Positions 51,877 through 60,869 of a stretch of DNA of 64,000 bases are shown here, piece by piece. This stretch comes from Mesobacillus persicus (lineage in GTDB: Bacteria > Bacillota > Bacilli > Bacillales > Cytobacillaceae). Position numbers and translations under genes: made by a program. The stretch covers positions 124,001 to 188,000 of the forward strand of contig NZ_FOBW01000008.1 of assembly GCF_900109925.1 (NCBI RefSeq), read 5' to 3'. The first letter of the stretch is position 1. Each line of letters opens with the position of its first letter. The notes below the pieces were generated by a model. It had not been told where the DNA came from. It did not search any database and worked only from the letters and a program-made list of their open reading frames with translations.

Positions 51877-52980
51877 TTATTCTGTTACTGCAGAAATTTC
51901 CTCTTCAAGCTTATCAAGAATCGCACCGTCTACTGTGGAGATGTTTTCTCTGTAGTAGTCACGGATTGGAAGTGCCAGTTTTCTGAACTCTTCACGTTGT
52001 TCTTCTGTTAGCTCAATGATTTCCGTTGGATTGTCCGTATCATTTTCCATTGCTTCCGCATACTCTGTGTTTTGGCGATCTTGCTCGTCATACACCCAAT
52101 CTTGCATTTCATCGACGGTTTCACTGATTACGTTTTGTACATTTTCTGGTTGGCTGTTATACCAATCTGTATTTACTGTTGTCATCGCAACATAGTTGTT
52201 GTGGTTTGATAAAGTTACTGTATCTTGAACTTCATTGAAAGCTGCATCATAGATGAAGAAAACAGGGTTTTCTTGTCCGTCAACGGTTCCACGATCTAGA
52301 GCTGTATACAATTCTCCCCAAGGCAATGCTTGTGGGCTTGCTCCATACGCTTTATACGATTCTTGCATTAAAGGAGACTCTTGAATTCGCATATTAAATC
52401 CATCAAAATCAGCTGGCTCACGTAGCCCTTTGTTACTAGACCACGCCATGGCTCCCTCTGTCCAAAATGCAAGCGGTGTAATTCCATGTGTTTCGTATTG
52501 TTTTACCAAGTCAACATTCAACGCTTCACTTGTATTTAAAATTTCTTGTGTTTTTTCCACGCTGTCCGGAAACAAGAAATGTAAGGCAAAGATTTGGCCT
52601 TCCATCACCATATTACCAGTAAAACCAGGTGACATAACTGCGAGTTCCACAGCACCACCTTGCAAGGCTGCTACTTGGTCTGTTTCTGTCCCTAGGCCAC
52701 CATACTCATATGGTTCCACCGTAATTTTACCATCTGTCTTTTCACTAATACGCTTCGCAAATTCTTCTGCATAAACATATTGTACTTGACCTTGAACTTC
52801 CTCTGTTACGAAACGCCATGTAGCGGTATCAAACTCATCAGATGTTGCATCCCCATTTCCTGAGTCTGCGCCTGAATCACCACTGTCTGAATTTGCTTCC
52901 TCGTTGTTTCCACATGCGGCTAAAAATAGTCCTAACGTCAGCATAAATACGATTGCTAGAATTTGTTTCTTGTTAAAGAT
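51877..52980 (-). CDS. dctP: TRAP transporter solute-binding lipoprotein (DctP family), non-standard start
   Basis: The extracytoplasmic binding protein of a TRAP C4-dicarboxylate-type transporter. A lipoprotein signal with lipobox LAAC is clear, but the positively charged stretch FNKKQILAIVF before it lies upstream of the first ATG (52944). Starting there would lose the n-region. The reading frame up to the AGGGGG ribosome site offers only ATT (52983) or ATC (52980). The mature protein has DGKITVEPYEYGGLGTETDQVAALQGGAVELAVMSPGFT and DGQENPVFFIYDA, typical of DctP. It probably binds an acidic substrate. The remaining operon genes are dctQ and dctM, upstream. Confidence 0.87.
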   Translation of the reverse strand: MFNKKQILAIVFMLTLGLFLAACGNNEEANSDSGDSGADSGNGDATSDEFDTATWRFVTEEVQGQVQYVYAEEFAKRISEKTDGKITVEPYEYGGLGTETDQVAALQGGAVELAVMSPGFTGNMVMEGQIFALHFLFPDSVEKTQEILNTSEALNVDLVKQYETHGITPLAFWTEGAMAWSSNKGLREPADFDGFNMRIQESPLMQESYKAYGASPQALPWGELYTALDRGTVDGQENPVFFIYDAAFNEVQDTVTLSNHNNYVAMTTVNTDWYNSQPENVQNVISETVDEMQDWVYDEQDRQNTEYAEAMENDTDNPTEIIELTEEQREEFRKLALPIRDYYRENISTVDGAILDKLEEEISAVTE

Positions 52981-53046
52981 AATAAAACCCCCTATTTGTT
53001 TTTAAATGTATTTAAGGATTCCTACATTCGCAGAAATCGACTTAAC

Positions 53047-54321
53047 TTAATCAGGAATCAGCATTAACGATAATTCCGGTATGAAAATTAACAGTACTGA
53101 TATAACGAGTAACATAATGATAAATGGTGGTGTTCCTCTGATTACATCCATATAGGACTTATTGAACACGGCACTAGCGGTAAAAATATCGACCCCAAAC
53201 GGAGGGGTTGCTGAACCTAGTGCAGCCTGGAACGTAATCACGATCCCTAAATGGATGAGGTCTACACCCGCTGCCTCTGCCGCAGGAGCAAAGATCGGTG
53301 TAAGAATCAAGATAACCACAATCGGATCGACGAACATACATCCGATAAAGAAGAAAATACTTACCATGATTAGCACAAATATCGCACTAGGATCTGTTCC
53401 CAATACAGTCTCTGTAATTTGCTGCGGAATTCTCGCGTAGCCTAGGACCCAAGTAAACACTTGGCCTCCTGCCACTAGCACAAATACCGCTGAAGAAACT
53501 AACCCTGTGGATAATGCAATCTTCGGTATTTCTTTTATATGAATCGAACGATAGATGACTACTTCCAAGATAAAGGCATACAGCACGCTAATCGCGGCCG
53601 CTTCGGTCGGTGTGAAATAACCGGAGTAGATCCCCCATACAATAATGACTGGGAACCCTAAAGGTAAAAGTGCCTTTCTTAAAAATACTAATCTATCTTT
53701 CCATGGTACCTTGTCTGCTAAAGGAATGTCTTTTATCTTTGCATAAAAATAACTGTATACCGCAAAGCTTCCAAAGACGATCAAGCCAGGAATAATCCCT
53801 GCGATAAATAAGTCACCGACGGATACGCTTCCTGCTGCAAGGGCATAAATAATCATTCCAATACTCGGTGGAATCAATAACGCTACGTCACTGGAGTTGA
53901 TAATCAGTGCAATGGCACTAGAGTCTTTATAACCAGCCTTGAGCAATCTCTCACGCATCGGCTTACCAATAGCTACCACCGTCGCCTGCGTCGAGCCCGA
54001 AATGGCCCCAAAAAGTGTACATGCTGCAGAAGTCGTAACCGCATACCCTCCGCGTATATGCCCGATAAAAGATCCGATAAAGTCCAATAGTCGATTGGAC
54101 GTTTTCCCTGATGTCATAATATCCGCCGCAAAAATAAACATCGGAACAGCCAATAACACGGGTGATTCAATCCCGGTTAACAACTGGTCAATCAGCAATT
54201 CCGGTCGCAAATTTGGAAAGAAGATAAATGCTACAGCAACAGGAGCTACGATTAGCGGGATCATCATCGGAAAATTTAGCAATAGTAAAACAACCATAAT
54301 CGCTAATAGTGTTGCTACCAT
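53047..54321 (-). CDS. dctM: TRAP transporter large permease (DctM)
   Basis: The 424-residue integral membrane protein has about 12 hydrophobic segments and the DctM-specific stretches FNPLLLLNFP-type start, SGSTQATVVAIGKPM, FIAGIIPGL and GCMFVDPIVVILILTPI, as well as QAALGSATPPFGVDIF. It forms the substrate channel with DctQ and uses a sodium or proton gradient. It lies 37 bases after dctQ and is followed by dctP. Confidence 0.93.
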   Translation of the reverse strand: MVATLLAIMVVLLLLNFPMMIPLIVAPVAVAFIFFPNLRPELLIDQLLTGIESPVLLAVPMFIFAADIMTSGKTSNRLLDFIGSFIGHIRGGYAVTTSAACTLFGAISGSTQATVVAIGKPMRERLLKAGYKDSSAIALIINSSDVALLIPPSIGMIIYALAAGSVSVGDLFIAGIIPGLIVFGSFAVYSYFYAKIKDIPLADKVPWKDRLVFLRKALLPLGFPVIIVWGIYSGYFTPTEAAAISVLYAFILEVVIYRSIHIKEIPKIALSTGLVSSAVFVLVAGGQVFTWVLGYARIPQQITETVLGTDPSAIFVLIMVSIFFFIGCMFVDPIVVILILTPIFAPAAEAAGVDLIHLGIVITFQAALGSATPPFGVDIFTASAVFNKSYMDVIRGTPPFIIMLLVISVLLIFIPELSLMLIPD

Positions 54322-54357
54322 ATTAAATTCCTCTCTATTCGTATTGTCATCTCAAGC

Positions 54358-54930
54358 TTACATTGGGAGTTCATGTTCGATTTCCCGCTTATTATCTTTA
54401 TCGTTGTAATCCACTGCATCGATTCCGAGATAAACTTTGTCCTTCACGCGAATATTAATCCACATGTTCCGTAAAAATTGAATTCCTCCTAGGAAAAAGC
54501 CGATGGGAATAAATAAAACCATTAGGTATTGCGGTATTTGTAAGGCTGGGGTAACGGTGCCTTTGGCAAATTCTGCCTGTACATACCCTAAGGAGAGATA
54601 GGCAAGACCGAGTAGGATAATCGCAGTGGTTCCATTGATCAGAATGGCTAAAACTTTTCTACCCTTGAGAGGAGCAAAATCATAAAATGCGGACATACTG
54701 ATATGTCGCCCTTTTCTAGCTGCATAACCTATTCCCATAAAGGTTGCAATGACAATCGCAAATTTACTAACCTCTAGATTCCAATAAAAGAAACTCGAAT
54801 TAAATACTTCCCGTGCAATGATGTTGGCAACAATTACAACTGAGATAAGAATGATGGAGAAACTCAAAATATACTCTTCTAGCTTCATCATCAACTTGTC
54901 AATCACATTAAAAACTTTCAAGTCGCGCAT
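54358..54930 (-). CDS. dctQ: TRAP transporter small permease (DctQ)
   Basis: The 190-residue membrane protein has four hydrophobic segments (about 15-40, 50-70, 90-110, 130-150) and the GIGYAARKGRHISM region typical of DctQ, then a hydrophilic C-terminal tail. It opens the dctQ-dctM-dctP operon. The ATG lies four bases after GAGGGG, which is close but acceptable. A palindromic operator lies directly upstream. Confidence 0.9.
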   Translation of the reverse strand: MRDLKVFNVIDKLMMKLEEYILSFSIILISVVIVANIIAREVFNSSFFYWNLEVSKFAIVIATFMGIGYAARKGRHISMSAFYDFAPLKGRKVLAILINGTTAIILLGLAYLSLGYVQAEFAKGTVTPALQIPQYLMVLFIPIGFFLGGIQFLRNMWINIRVKDKVYLGIDAVDYNDKDNKREIEHELPM

Positions 54931-54951
54931 TCCTCCCCTCTTTCACTTCAT

Positions 54952-54969
54952 TTGGTACAAATGTACTAA
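54952..54969. promoter_or_regulatory. Palindromic operator before the TRAP operon
   Basis: TTGGTACAAATGTACTAA is an 18-base dyad with one mismatch pair. It lies 22 bases before the dctQ start. A GntR, LacI or similar regulator encoded elsewhere could bind it. The rest of 54970-55308 is AT-rich and holds no gene. Confidence 0.5.
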
Positions 54970-55308
54970 GGATCAGTTAAATTAATGGTATGTGAAAATA
55001 CCACTCGCCTCAACTTCCAAATACGCCGATTATTTCCAGTAAACTTCTAAATAGATGGATGAGACCTGTTTAGCCCAGAAAATTCTTAAAGATCCTGCCA
55101 AATCGTCTAATATACTCTGAATATATTAATCTAATTCATAAATTCGAAATATTTTAAAAAGATAATTATATGCAGACTATTCACGTTTTTATCTAAACAT
55201 GATGATTTCGATAAGAAAACTGTAAAATAACTAGGATAAATGGTACCATCCTATATAGAGTCATAAAGATAAAATATTTCAATTTGTTAGAAAAAGAGGT
55301 TGTTTTCT

Positions 55309-56217
55309 ATGTATCCCTATCTATTAATGGTCTTTGTAGTCTTTTGTTATGCTGGAAATATACTAGTTGGCAAAGCGATCAATGAGTTGCCACCGTTCAC
55401 GATTGCCTTTTTTCGGGTATTTGTTGCGTTTGTTGTTTTAATCCCAATTGGAATGAGAACCGCTTGGAAAGCTCGTTTTACCTTTTGGGAACATCGGCGG
55501 CCCTTTTTGATCATGACCTTAACCGGAGTGACTTTCTTTAATACCTTTATTTATGGAGCGTTGCAGTTTACAACGGCCACAAATGTAGCCGTATTAGAAA
55601 CGGTGATTCCCGTTTTGACCGTCCTATTAAGTGTCTATCTATTAAAAGAAAGATTAAGAGGAATCCAACTGGTTGGGATTCTACTGTCGTTTTTAGGGGC
55701 TTTATGGGTGGTAATGGACGGAAGAATTCTTGAAATGGCTTCGATGGCTTGGAATATTGGGGACGGCATTATGATCGGGGCGATATTAACTTGGGTCGTC
55801 TATTCGATTTATGTGAAAAAGTATATGCATTTATTTCCACCGTTCGCATCGCTGTTTGTCATGACGGGCGTATCGGTCATCGTGTTGTTGCCGATTATGA
55901 TGGTGGAATGGTCTGTCGTAGGTGTTCCTACTTTTGTCCTTTCAGACCACCTGATATCATTCTTATATCTCGGGATCTTTCCATCCCTAATTGCTTTGAT
56001 CTTTTATAACCGTGCCGTTGATTTACTAAGTGCCTCACAAGCATCCGTATTCTTAAACCTAATGCCAATCGTCACCATGATCGGAGCCTACTTCTGGTTA
56101 GGCGAAAACATCAGCCTCATGGAAATAACCGGCACCATCATCGTAATCAGCGGAGTCATGCTAGTCACACAATTCAACCCAAAACCAAAAAAACTACCAA
56201 TAAAGGCCTCAGTATGA
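55309..56217 (+). CDS. EamA/DMT-family transporter
   Basis: The 302-residue membrane protein starts at the ATG at 55309 (MYPYLLMVFV...), nine bases after GAGG. It has ten hydrophobic segments in two EamA repeats (PFTIAFFRVFVAFVVL; LFPSLIALIFYNRAVDLL), typical of the drug/metabolite exporter superfamily. Substrate unknown. It ends at a repeat that can serve as terminator. Confidence 0.92.
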   Translation: MYPYLLMVFVVFCYAGNILVGKAINELPPFTIAFFRVFVAFVVLIPIGMRTAWKARFTFWEHRRPFLIMTLTGVTFFNTFIYGALQFTTATNVAVLETVIPVLTVLLSVYLLKERLRGIQLVGILLSFLGALWVVMDGRILEMASMAWNIGDGIMIGAILTWVVYSIYVKKYMHLFPPFASLFVMTGVSVIVLLPIMMVEWSVVGVPTFVLSDHLISFLYLGIFPSLIALIFYNRAVDLLSASQASVFLNLMPIVTMIGAYFWLGENISLMEITGTIIVISGVMLVTQFNPKPKKLPIKASV

Positions 56218-56220
56218 CAT

Positions 56221-56263
56221 GGGGACGGTTCTTTTGCTTCCGAGGAAGCAAAAGAACCGTCCC
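56221..56263. repeat. Inverted pair of GGGGACGGTTC repeats, copy 5
   Basis: GGGGACGGTTCTTTTGCTTC runs into its own inverted copy with a two-base centre. The pair makes a strong hairpin between the convergent EamA and HAAS genes and probably serves as terminator for both. Confidence 0.75.
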
Positions 56264-56276
56264 TTTGTTTCCACTG

Positions 56277-57032
56277 TCATATCCCCGCTTTCTTCCTTTT
56301 TTCCACACTCCATAGATTCAGAAAGAGGACTACGAACATCAATAGAAAAGATCCCAGTTGAACCATAAGGACTTTTTCAACTCCCCAGTCCGTGAATCGG
56401 GTAAATACATCAGGGATAAAAAGGATCGTTGGGAGCCAAATTGGAATCCAGGTTTTACTCCAAATTGCGGTGGTGATTAAGATACAACAGCAAATCACAA
56501 TGACAATGATATCTGTTTTCCAATTACCGATAAAAAACGGATCTACCAAAAAATAACTTCCCACCAATAAGAGAACGATTGTGATGGTTACAACTGAACT
56601 TGCAATCATACCCCCAATAAAAAACTTCTTATTAGAATATTGCTTCCGACCAGCTTGCTGTAAAAAATAAACGTAGATGATAAGGCCCAGCGTAGCAATA
56701 ATTGGGAAACCCACTACTTGGATACTATTTAATTCAAACTCCCCCCTTATCGCTGGCCCCATTAGGAAATAAGCAATGACCCCTAGAAAATAGATGGGAA
56801 GAAGCTTAATTAGTTGTTTATAATCCGTCTTCATTTCCTTTTTCAGTGAAGCCATATACTGTTCGGGTGTAAGATCAATAATGTCCTCGATGCTCCTCCC
56901 GCTTTTCTCCACTTCCATGAGATGATCTTTAAGTTCCTCAATTAATTCGTTAATATCCCGTTCATTTTTTCCGGACACTCTTAAGTACATTCTTAGGTTA
57001 TCAATAAATTCTTCACTTTTTGATGAAAGCAT
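56277..57032 (-). CDS. HAAS-type membrane protein
   Basis: The 251-residue protein has an N-terminal hydrophilic HAAS-like domain (FIDNLRMYLRVSGKNERDINELIEELKDHL) and six hydrophobic segments after about residue 75. Such proteins follow PadR genes in many Firmicutes, and it is the third gene of a PadR operon here. It is presumably a membrane sensor or stress protein. The ATG follows AAGGAGG. Confidence 0.75.
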   Translation of the reverse strand: MLSSKSEEFIDNLRMYLRVSGKNERDINELIEELKDHLMEVEKSGRSIEDIIDLTPEQYMASLKKEMKTDYKQLIKLLPIYFLGVIAYFLMGPAIRGEFELNSIQVVGFPIIATLGLIIYVYFLQQAGRKQYSNKKFFIGGMIASSVVTITIVLLLVGSYFLVDPFFIGNWKTDIIVIVICCCILITTAIWSKTWIPIWLPTILFIPDVFTRFTDWGVEKVLMVQLGSFLLMFVVLFLNLWSVEKRKKAGI

Positions 57033-57055
57033 CTCCTTACCTCCTTCCCCTTTTC

Positions 57056-57733
57056 TTACACTCCTTTTACTTTCTTACTCACATACATGGCGAATAAAAT
57101 TACACTACCAACGAGGAACGATGCCCACCACGAAAAATCAAACGACGGACCGCTTTCGGGTAGAAACTTGACTAATAACAATACAGCAGCCATTCCTGCT
57201 GCACCGATGAATCCTGCAATCATTGTTTCTCTACGTGTCTTCCGTTTTTCTTTGAACAATGAGCGTTCGACCATCTTAAAGATAAATACAATTGTAAAAA
57301 TGACAAAGGCTGCAATGATAAGTGCAATCACCATCACTGAAATTGGGTGAACCATTGTGTCTACATCTGTAAATGGAGATAAAACAAGGAAAAGAACACC
57401 TCTAATAATCAATACCCAGCCGAGAATATTCCCAATGATTCCTCCAATAAATGGGATAAACTCTCGTTTCTTCTCCTTTGGGAGATGTTCAATCATCTCA
57501 TCCGCAAAGCCCCTTGGATCATCACCAAAGATGTCTTTTGCTGTTTTCCCAGCCTGTTGGCCATCTAGTAAATGATCAAGCAATTCCATCAGCACTTCTT
57601 CCGATTTTTGCTCGGAAAGAGAAAACTGAAGTCGAATATAAATGAGCAAATCACTATAATAGGCCTCGTTTTCTGGAGTTAACCTTTCCCTTTTCCGATT
57701 GTTTTCTTCAATTAATTTCTTGGCGTTCATTCT
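57056..57733 (-). CDS. HAAS/DUF1129-type membrane protein
   Basis: From the ATG at 57733, after GGGAGGAG, the protein has 225 residues: a hydrophilic N-terminal domain (RERLTPENEAYYSDLLIYIRLQFSLSEQKSEEVLMELLDHLLDGQ) and four hydrophobic segments. It overlaps the PadR stop by seven bases and precedes a similar protein. The two membrane proteins are distant paralogues. Function unknown. Confidence 0.78.
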   Translation of the reverse strand, partial: RMNAKKLIEENNRKRERLTPENEAYYSDLLIYIRLQFSLSEQKSEEVLMELLDHLLDGQQAGKTAKDIFGDDPRGFADEMIEHLPKEKKREFIPFIGGIIGNILGWVLIIRGVLFLVLSPFTDVDTMVHPISVMVIALIIAAFVIFTIVFIFKMVERSLFKEKRKTRRETMIAGFIGAAGMAAVLLLVKFLPESGPSFDFSWWASFLVGSVILFAMYVSKKVKGV

Positions 57734-58059
57734 TCTCTCCTCCCCATCAGTAATTCGCTTACTGGTTGTGAGATTTGCTTCCACTCTTCGGTAATAATCG
57801 CTAACGCCTCCTGTCCCGCTTCGGTTAAAAAATAGTACTTCCGATTTGGTCCTGATTCAGATGGTCGCATTTCCCCCCGGATGAGTCCATTCTTTTGGAG
57901 CCGCAAAAGAATCGGATATATCGTTCCTTCACTTACATCCGCTAATCCAATCTTCATCAGCTTTTGTGAAAGCTCATAGCCATAGACAGGCTCTTTTTCA
58001 ATGACAGCCAATACACACCCGTCTAAAATCCCTTTTAATAATTGGCTTCTTATTGACAT
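57727..58059 (-). CDS. PadR-family transcriptional regulator
   Basis: A 110-residue winged helix regulator (LLKGILDGCVLAVIEKEPVYGYELSQKLMKIG...SEGTIYPILLRLQKNGLIRGEMRPSESGPNRKYYFLTEAGQEAL). The ATG at 58059 is preceded by GGGAAGGG at nine bases. It leads an operon with two HAAS-type membrane proteins and probably represses it. Confidence 0.92.
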   Translation of the reverse strand: MSIRSQLLKGILDGCVLAVIEKEPVYGYELSQKLMKIGLADVSEGTIYPILLRLQKNGLIRGEMRPSESGPNRKYYFLTEAGQEALAIITEEWKQISQPVSELLMGRREE

Positions 58060-58161
58060 GATCCATGTCCCTTCCCTCGCTATCTTGTTATGCAAGTTAG
58101 TGAATAATAAAAAATAATGTTATCTTTTGAGTATTTGGTAAAACAAGATAGCAAATTTAAA

Positions 58162-58198
58162 AATAACTACTTGGTTTTACCTAGTAGTTATTTTTATT
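58162..58198. terminator. Hairpin with flanking A/T runs
   Basis: AATAACTACTTGG and CCTAGTAGTTATT form a stem with one mismatch and a four-base loop, with T-runs on either side. No gene ends at it on the plus strand; on the minus strand the orphan frame at 58231 would. Confidence 0.6.
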
Positions 58199-58230
58199 GT
58201 AAATTTTTTTCATTTTTTCGTCAATAGGCT

Positions 58231-58423
58231 TTACTGCAAGGAACTATATATGGTCTTTTTTTTCATGGACAAACGACACCCGCGTTCCTTGTCCTTGACC
58301 TGTTTATCTATAGCGAAAAGTAGCCCCTGAGACTGGTAATATGCCCGCGCAAAACTTGTCAAATTTCCGATTAATTTACCGATTTCCCGAAAAATAGATG
58401 CAGTGAATTCCCCCTCCTCTTTA
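58231..58423 (-). other. Orphan open frame without a start codon, possible decayed small gene or repeat
   Basis: On the minus strand an open frame following GAGGAGGGGG reads ...SIFREIGKLIGN...AYYQSQGLLF... and ends in a lysine-rich tail. Composition and the ribosome-like site look coding, but there is no ATG, GTG or TTG at a usable distance. It could be a gene that has lost its start or part of a dispersed element. I do not recognise the protein. Confidence 0.3.
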
Positions 58424-58524
58424 GCTTTCTTTCTACTAATCTACAAAAGAAAAACTATTCCCTAATGTCGATTATTGGAACCTATATTTTATGTCCTGGT
58501 TGAAGATAACCATACGAATAGGTT

Positions 58525-58567
58525 TCAAGGGTAGGCACTCATACATGATCGGTGCCTTCCTTTTTGA
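58525..58567 (+). terminator. Terminator-like hairpin
   Basis: AGGCAC pairs with GTGCCT around a 13-base loop, flanked by AAGG and CCTT, followed by TTTTT. It lies 100 bases before trmL. There is no upstream gene on this strand, so a small RNA or an attenuator for trmL is possible. Confidence 0.4.
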
Positions 58568-58667
58568 CTAAAACTTTTTCTCGCAATGGCTCAAAAACAG
58601 AGTTTCTTATCTCCACAATCTGTATGCTATAATTTGGAGGGTAAAATACAGATCGAGGTGACCATTC

Positions 58668-59138
58668 TTGGCAATACATGTTGTCCTATATCAACCAGAT
58701 ATTCCTATTAACACGATAAATATTGCGCGTACTTGTGCCGCAACGGATACGGCTTTGCATTTGATTCGCCCACTTGGCTTTTCGACAGATGAAAAGATGA
58801 TTGAACAAGCAGGGATTGATTTCTGGCAGTCTGTAAACCTTATGTATTATGACTCATTGGATGACTTTTTTGCAAAAAACAAAGGTGAATTCTACTATAT
58901 TGAGACATTTGGTGAAAAAACACACTCAGCCTCTGATTTCAGTGATCTATCTAAGGAACATTATTTTATGTTTGGTAAAGAAACAACGGGTTTACCAACC
59001 GACTTATTAGAAAATAATCAAGATCACTTTTTGAGAATCCCAATGAATGAACATGTTCGTTCACTGAACCTGTCAAGTACAGCTGCTATACTGGTGTATG
59101 AAGCTTTACGCCAGCAAGGTTTTCCTAATTTAAAGTAA
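58668..59138 (+). CDS. trmL: tRNA (cytidine(34)-2'-O)-methyltransferase
   Basis: The 156-residue SPOUT methyltransferase uses SAM to methylate the 2'-O of the wobble cytidine or uridine of tRNA-Leu. It has NTINIARTCAATDTALHLIRPLGF, the knot motif FGKETTGLP and NLSSTAAILVYEAL. Length fits TrmL. A TTG start follows GAGGTGA at six bases. It is a monocistronic housekeeping gene with a terminator after it. Confidence 0.93.
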   Translation: MAIHVVLYQPDIPINTINIARTCAATDTALHLIRPLGFSTDEKMIEQAGIDFWQSVNLMYYDSLDDFFAKNKGEFYYIETFGEKTHSASDFSDLSKEHYFMFGKETTGLPTDLLENNQDHFLRIPMNEHVRSLNLSSTAAILVYEALRQQGFPNLK

Positions 59139-59303
59139 TAGGATGTTTTTAACAGGATCGCTGTTCAAATCCTAGTACCGATTTTCACTCAGAAAAACCA
59201 TTGGTTCCGACTAAACTAAGTTTGTAAGCTACTCCTCATTGACTAAGGAACGATAGTGATTTTACAATCCAAACATTCAATTAAATCCAATTTAAAGACA
59301 AAT

Positions 59304-59331
59304 AAAAAACTTCCGTCTTGGAAGTTTTTTT
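59304..59331 (+). terminator. Rho-independent terminator of trmL
   Basis: CTTCC-GTCTT-GGAAG with a 5' A-run and a seven-T run. It lies 166 bases after the trmL stop. Confidence 0.75.
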
Positions 59332-59415
59332 ATTTAGAGACTCCAAAATTTTACTGCCTGCCATTTCATTCAACCATCTTCCTTTATCCCACCAGGGCAA
59401 TCTTGCTTTTGAATA

Positions 59416-59622
59416 TTAACCATAATAGCCAATCGTGTTTAGGACTACAACACCAATAATCGAAACCCCTATTCCCGTCACTAACACAACCCCACATGTT
59501 TTCGCTTCTTTTGTATCAAACCAGACAACCAGTGTAATAATAATTGAAAAAATCAGCCCGAAAAATATGGAAGCAAAAGGATTCGTAGGCTGAATCCAAT
59601 CATACCAGTTTAGAAAACCCAT
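59416..59622 (-). CDS. Small membrane protein, unknown
   Basis: The 68-residue protein begins at the ATG at 59622, seven bases after AGGAG. Two hydrophobic helices (about residues 17-36 and 43-63) enclose a short charged loop (WFDTKEAKTC). I recognise no family. It stands alone; its function is unknown. Confidence 0.65.
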   Translation of the reverse strand: MGFLNWYDWIQPTNPFASIFFGLIFSIIITLVVWFDTKEAKTCGVVLVTGIGVSIIGVVVLNTIGYYG

Positions 59623-59884
59623 GACATCACTCCTCATTCAATGGTACCAAAATTTTAACCGATCCCAACTAAAATCCCGTTAAGATAGTAAACTAAAGCG
59701 GTGCTGACTTCTCCGTAAAAGCACATATTCTTAAGAAGGAAGTCCCCATTATTTACGTATGACGGTTTATGATACTACATACCAAATTCTTCCTTCTTCA
59801 CCTAATGAAAGCATATGAACGTTTCTATAAATCTCACTCTAAAATAGAAGCACAGAGAACTTCCCCTTCCCTCACGCAACAACC

Positions 59885-60628
59885 TCAACATTCTACTACT
59901 TCATAACTTGTCATCTTCTTTTCTAGACTGCTTACGAAATGTTGTGAATCCTCTATATAGATAAGTGCTTTATCGACCTGTTTTTTCAGACCAAAATACC
60001 CCTTATAATGAATCGGATGATGAAAAATAATTTCGTGCTTTAACTCATCAGAAATCCCAAAGATTCTCGTAAGTACCCTTGGAAAGGCGGTAGCATGAAA
60101 AACCCCCTTCTCATGAACAAGACCTTCACTATTATTATATTTAAGTTTCGCTCTTTGTATTTGCTTAATATCACTTATGTTAAAAGAGATCTCTCTTCTC
60201 GCGCCGATTTTGATTTCAATCCGATCGTCCTTCACCCGTATCGGAGTGTTTCTCACCCAATTATAATCACCCATAATATAGAAAATACTGTAAATATGGA
60301 GTCCTGTTATGATATAGGCGTATGAGGGATCTACCTTTTTTAAATAAATATGTAAAAACACCATCTCTATCACTTGTTCGTGCATAAGCGCCACGAATAA
60401 CCAAAAATAGCTAGAGTTCTTAACCAAAGAAAAGGAAAGCTCAACAGGCTCTTTCTTCCGCTTCCAACGGAAAAAAGCATAATACATTATTTTTGTTTCT
60501 TTAACCACTATGCTAATAAAAGGGTTCCGATCTAGCTTCCCTTGCTTATATTTAACAAATAAATAGAAAATAAAAAGATCCAATAAAATAAACAGCACAA
60601 TAGCTGAAACCACCATCTGTTTATCCAT
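59885..60628 (-). CDS. Membrane protein with C-terminal PH-like region, unknown
   Basis: The 247-residue protein has four hydrophobic segments (about 5-25, 70-92, 98-112 and a weaker one before 125), then a soluble region (IRVKDDRIEIKIGARREISFNISDIKQIQRAKLKY) that resembles a bacterial PH domain. The ATG follows GGGAGG. No family name is secure. It stands between intergenic gaps of about 240 bases that hold no other gene (59640-59884, 60629-60808). Confidence 0.7.
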   Translation of the reverse strand: MDKQMVVSAIVLFILLDLFIFYLFVKYKQGKLDRNPFISIVVKETKIMYYAFFRWKRKKEPVELSFSLVKNSSYFWLFVALMHEQVIEMVFLHIYLKKVDPSYAYIITGLHIYSIFYIMGDYNWVRNTPIRVKDDRIEIKIGARREISFNISDIKQIQRAKLKYNNSEGLVHEKGVFHATAFPRVLTRIFGISDELKHEIIFHHPIHYKGYFGLKKQVDKALIYIEDSQHFVSSLEKKMTSYEVVEC

Positions 60629-60808
60629 GACATTCCTCCCTACCTATAATTTTCTGTCCAGGCAGTCTAATCTGTAAAAGAATAATAGTTACATATATAC
60701 GTACCTCTAAGGTAGGAAATTAAAATCCCTATGATTTCAATATTTTCATTGTGTAAAACTGTAAAACTGTTTACCTGTTTTTATAGTACAACCTATAAAT
60801 GGAAAAAT

Positions 60809-60850
60809 AAAGGGTGAATTCCTTATACTGGGACAAGGACCTCACCCTTA
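60809..60850 (-). terminator. Terminator of the PadR-DUF2812 operon
   Basis: AAGGGTGA and TCACCCTT arms about 24 bases apart; on the minus strand TATTTTTCC follows. It lies about 20 bases after the DUF2812 stop. Confidence 0.65.
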
Positions 60851-60869
60851 ATCATTCAATATATACCTG

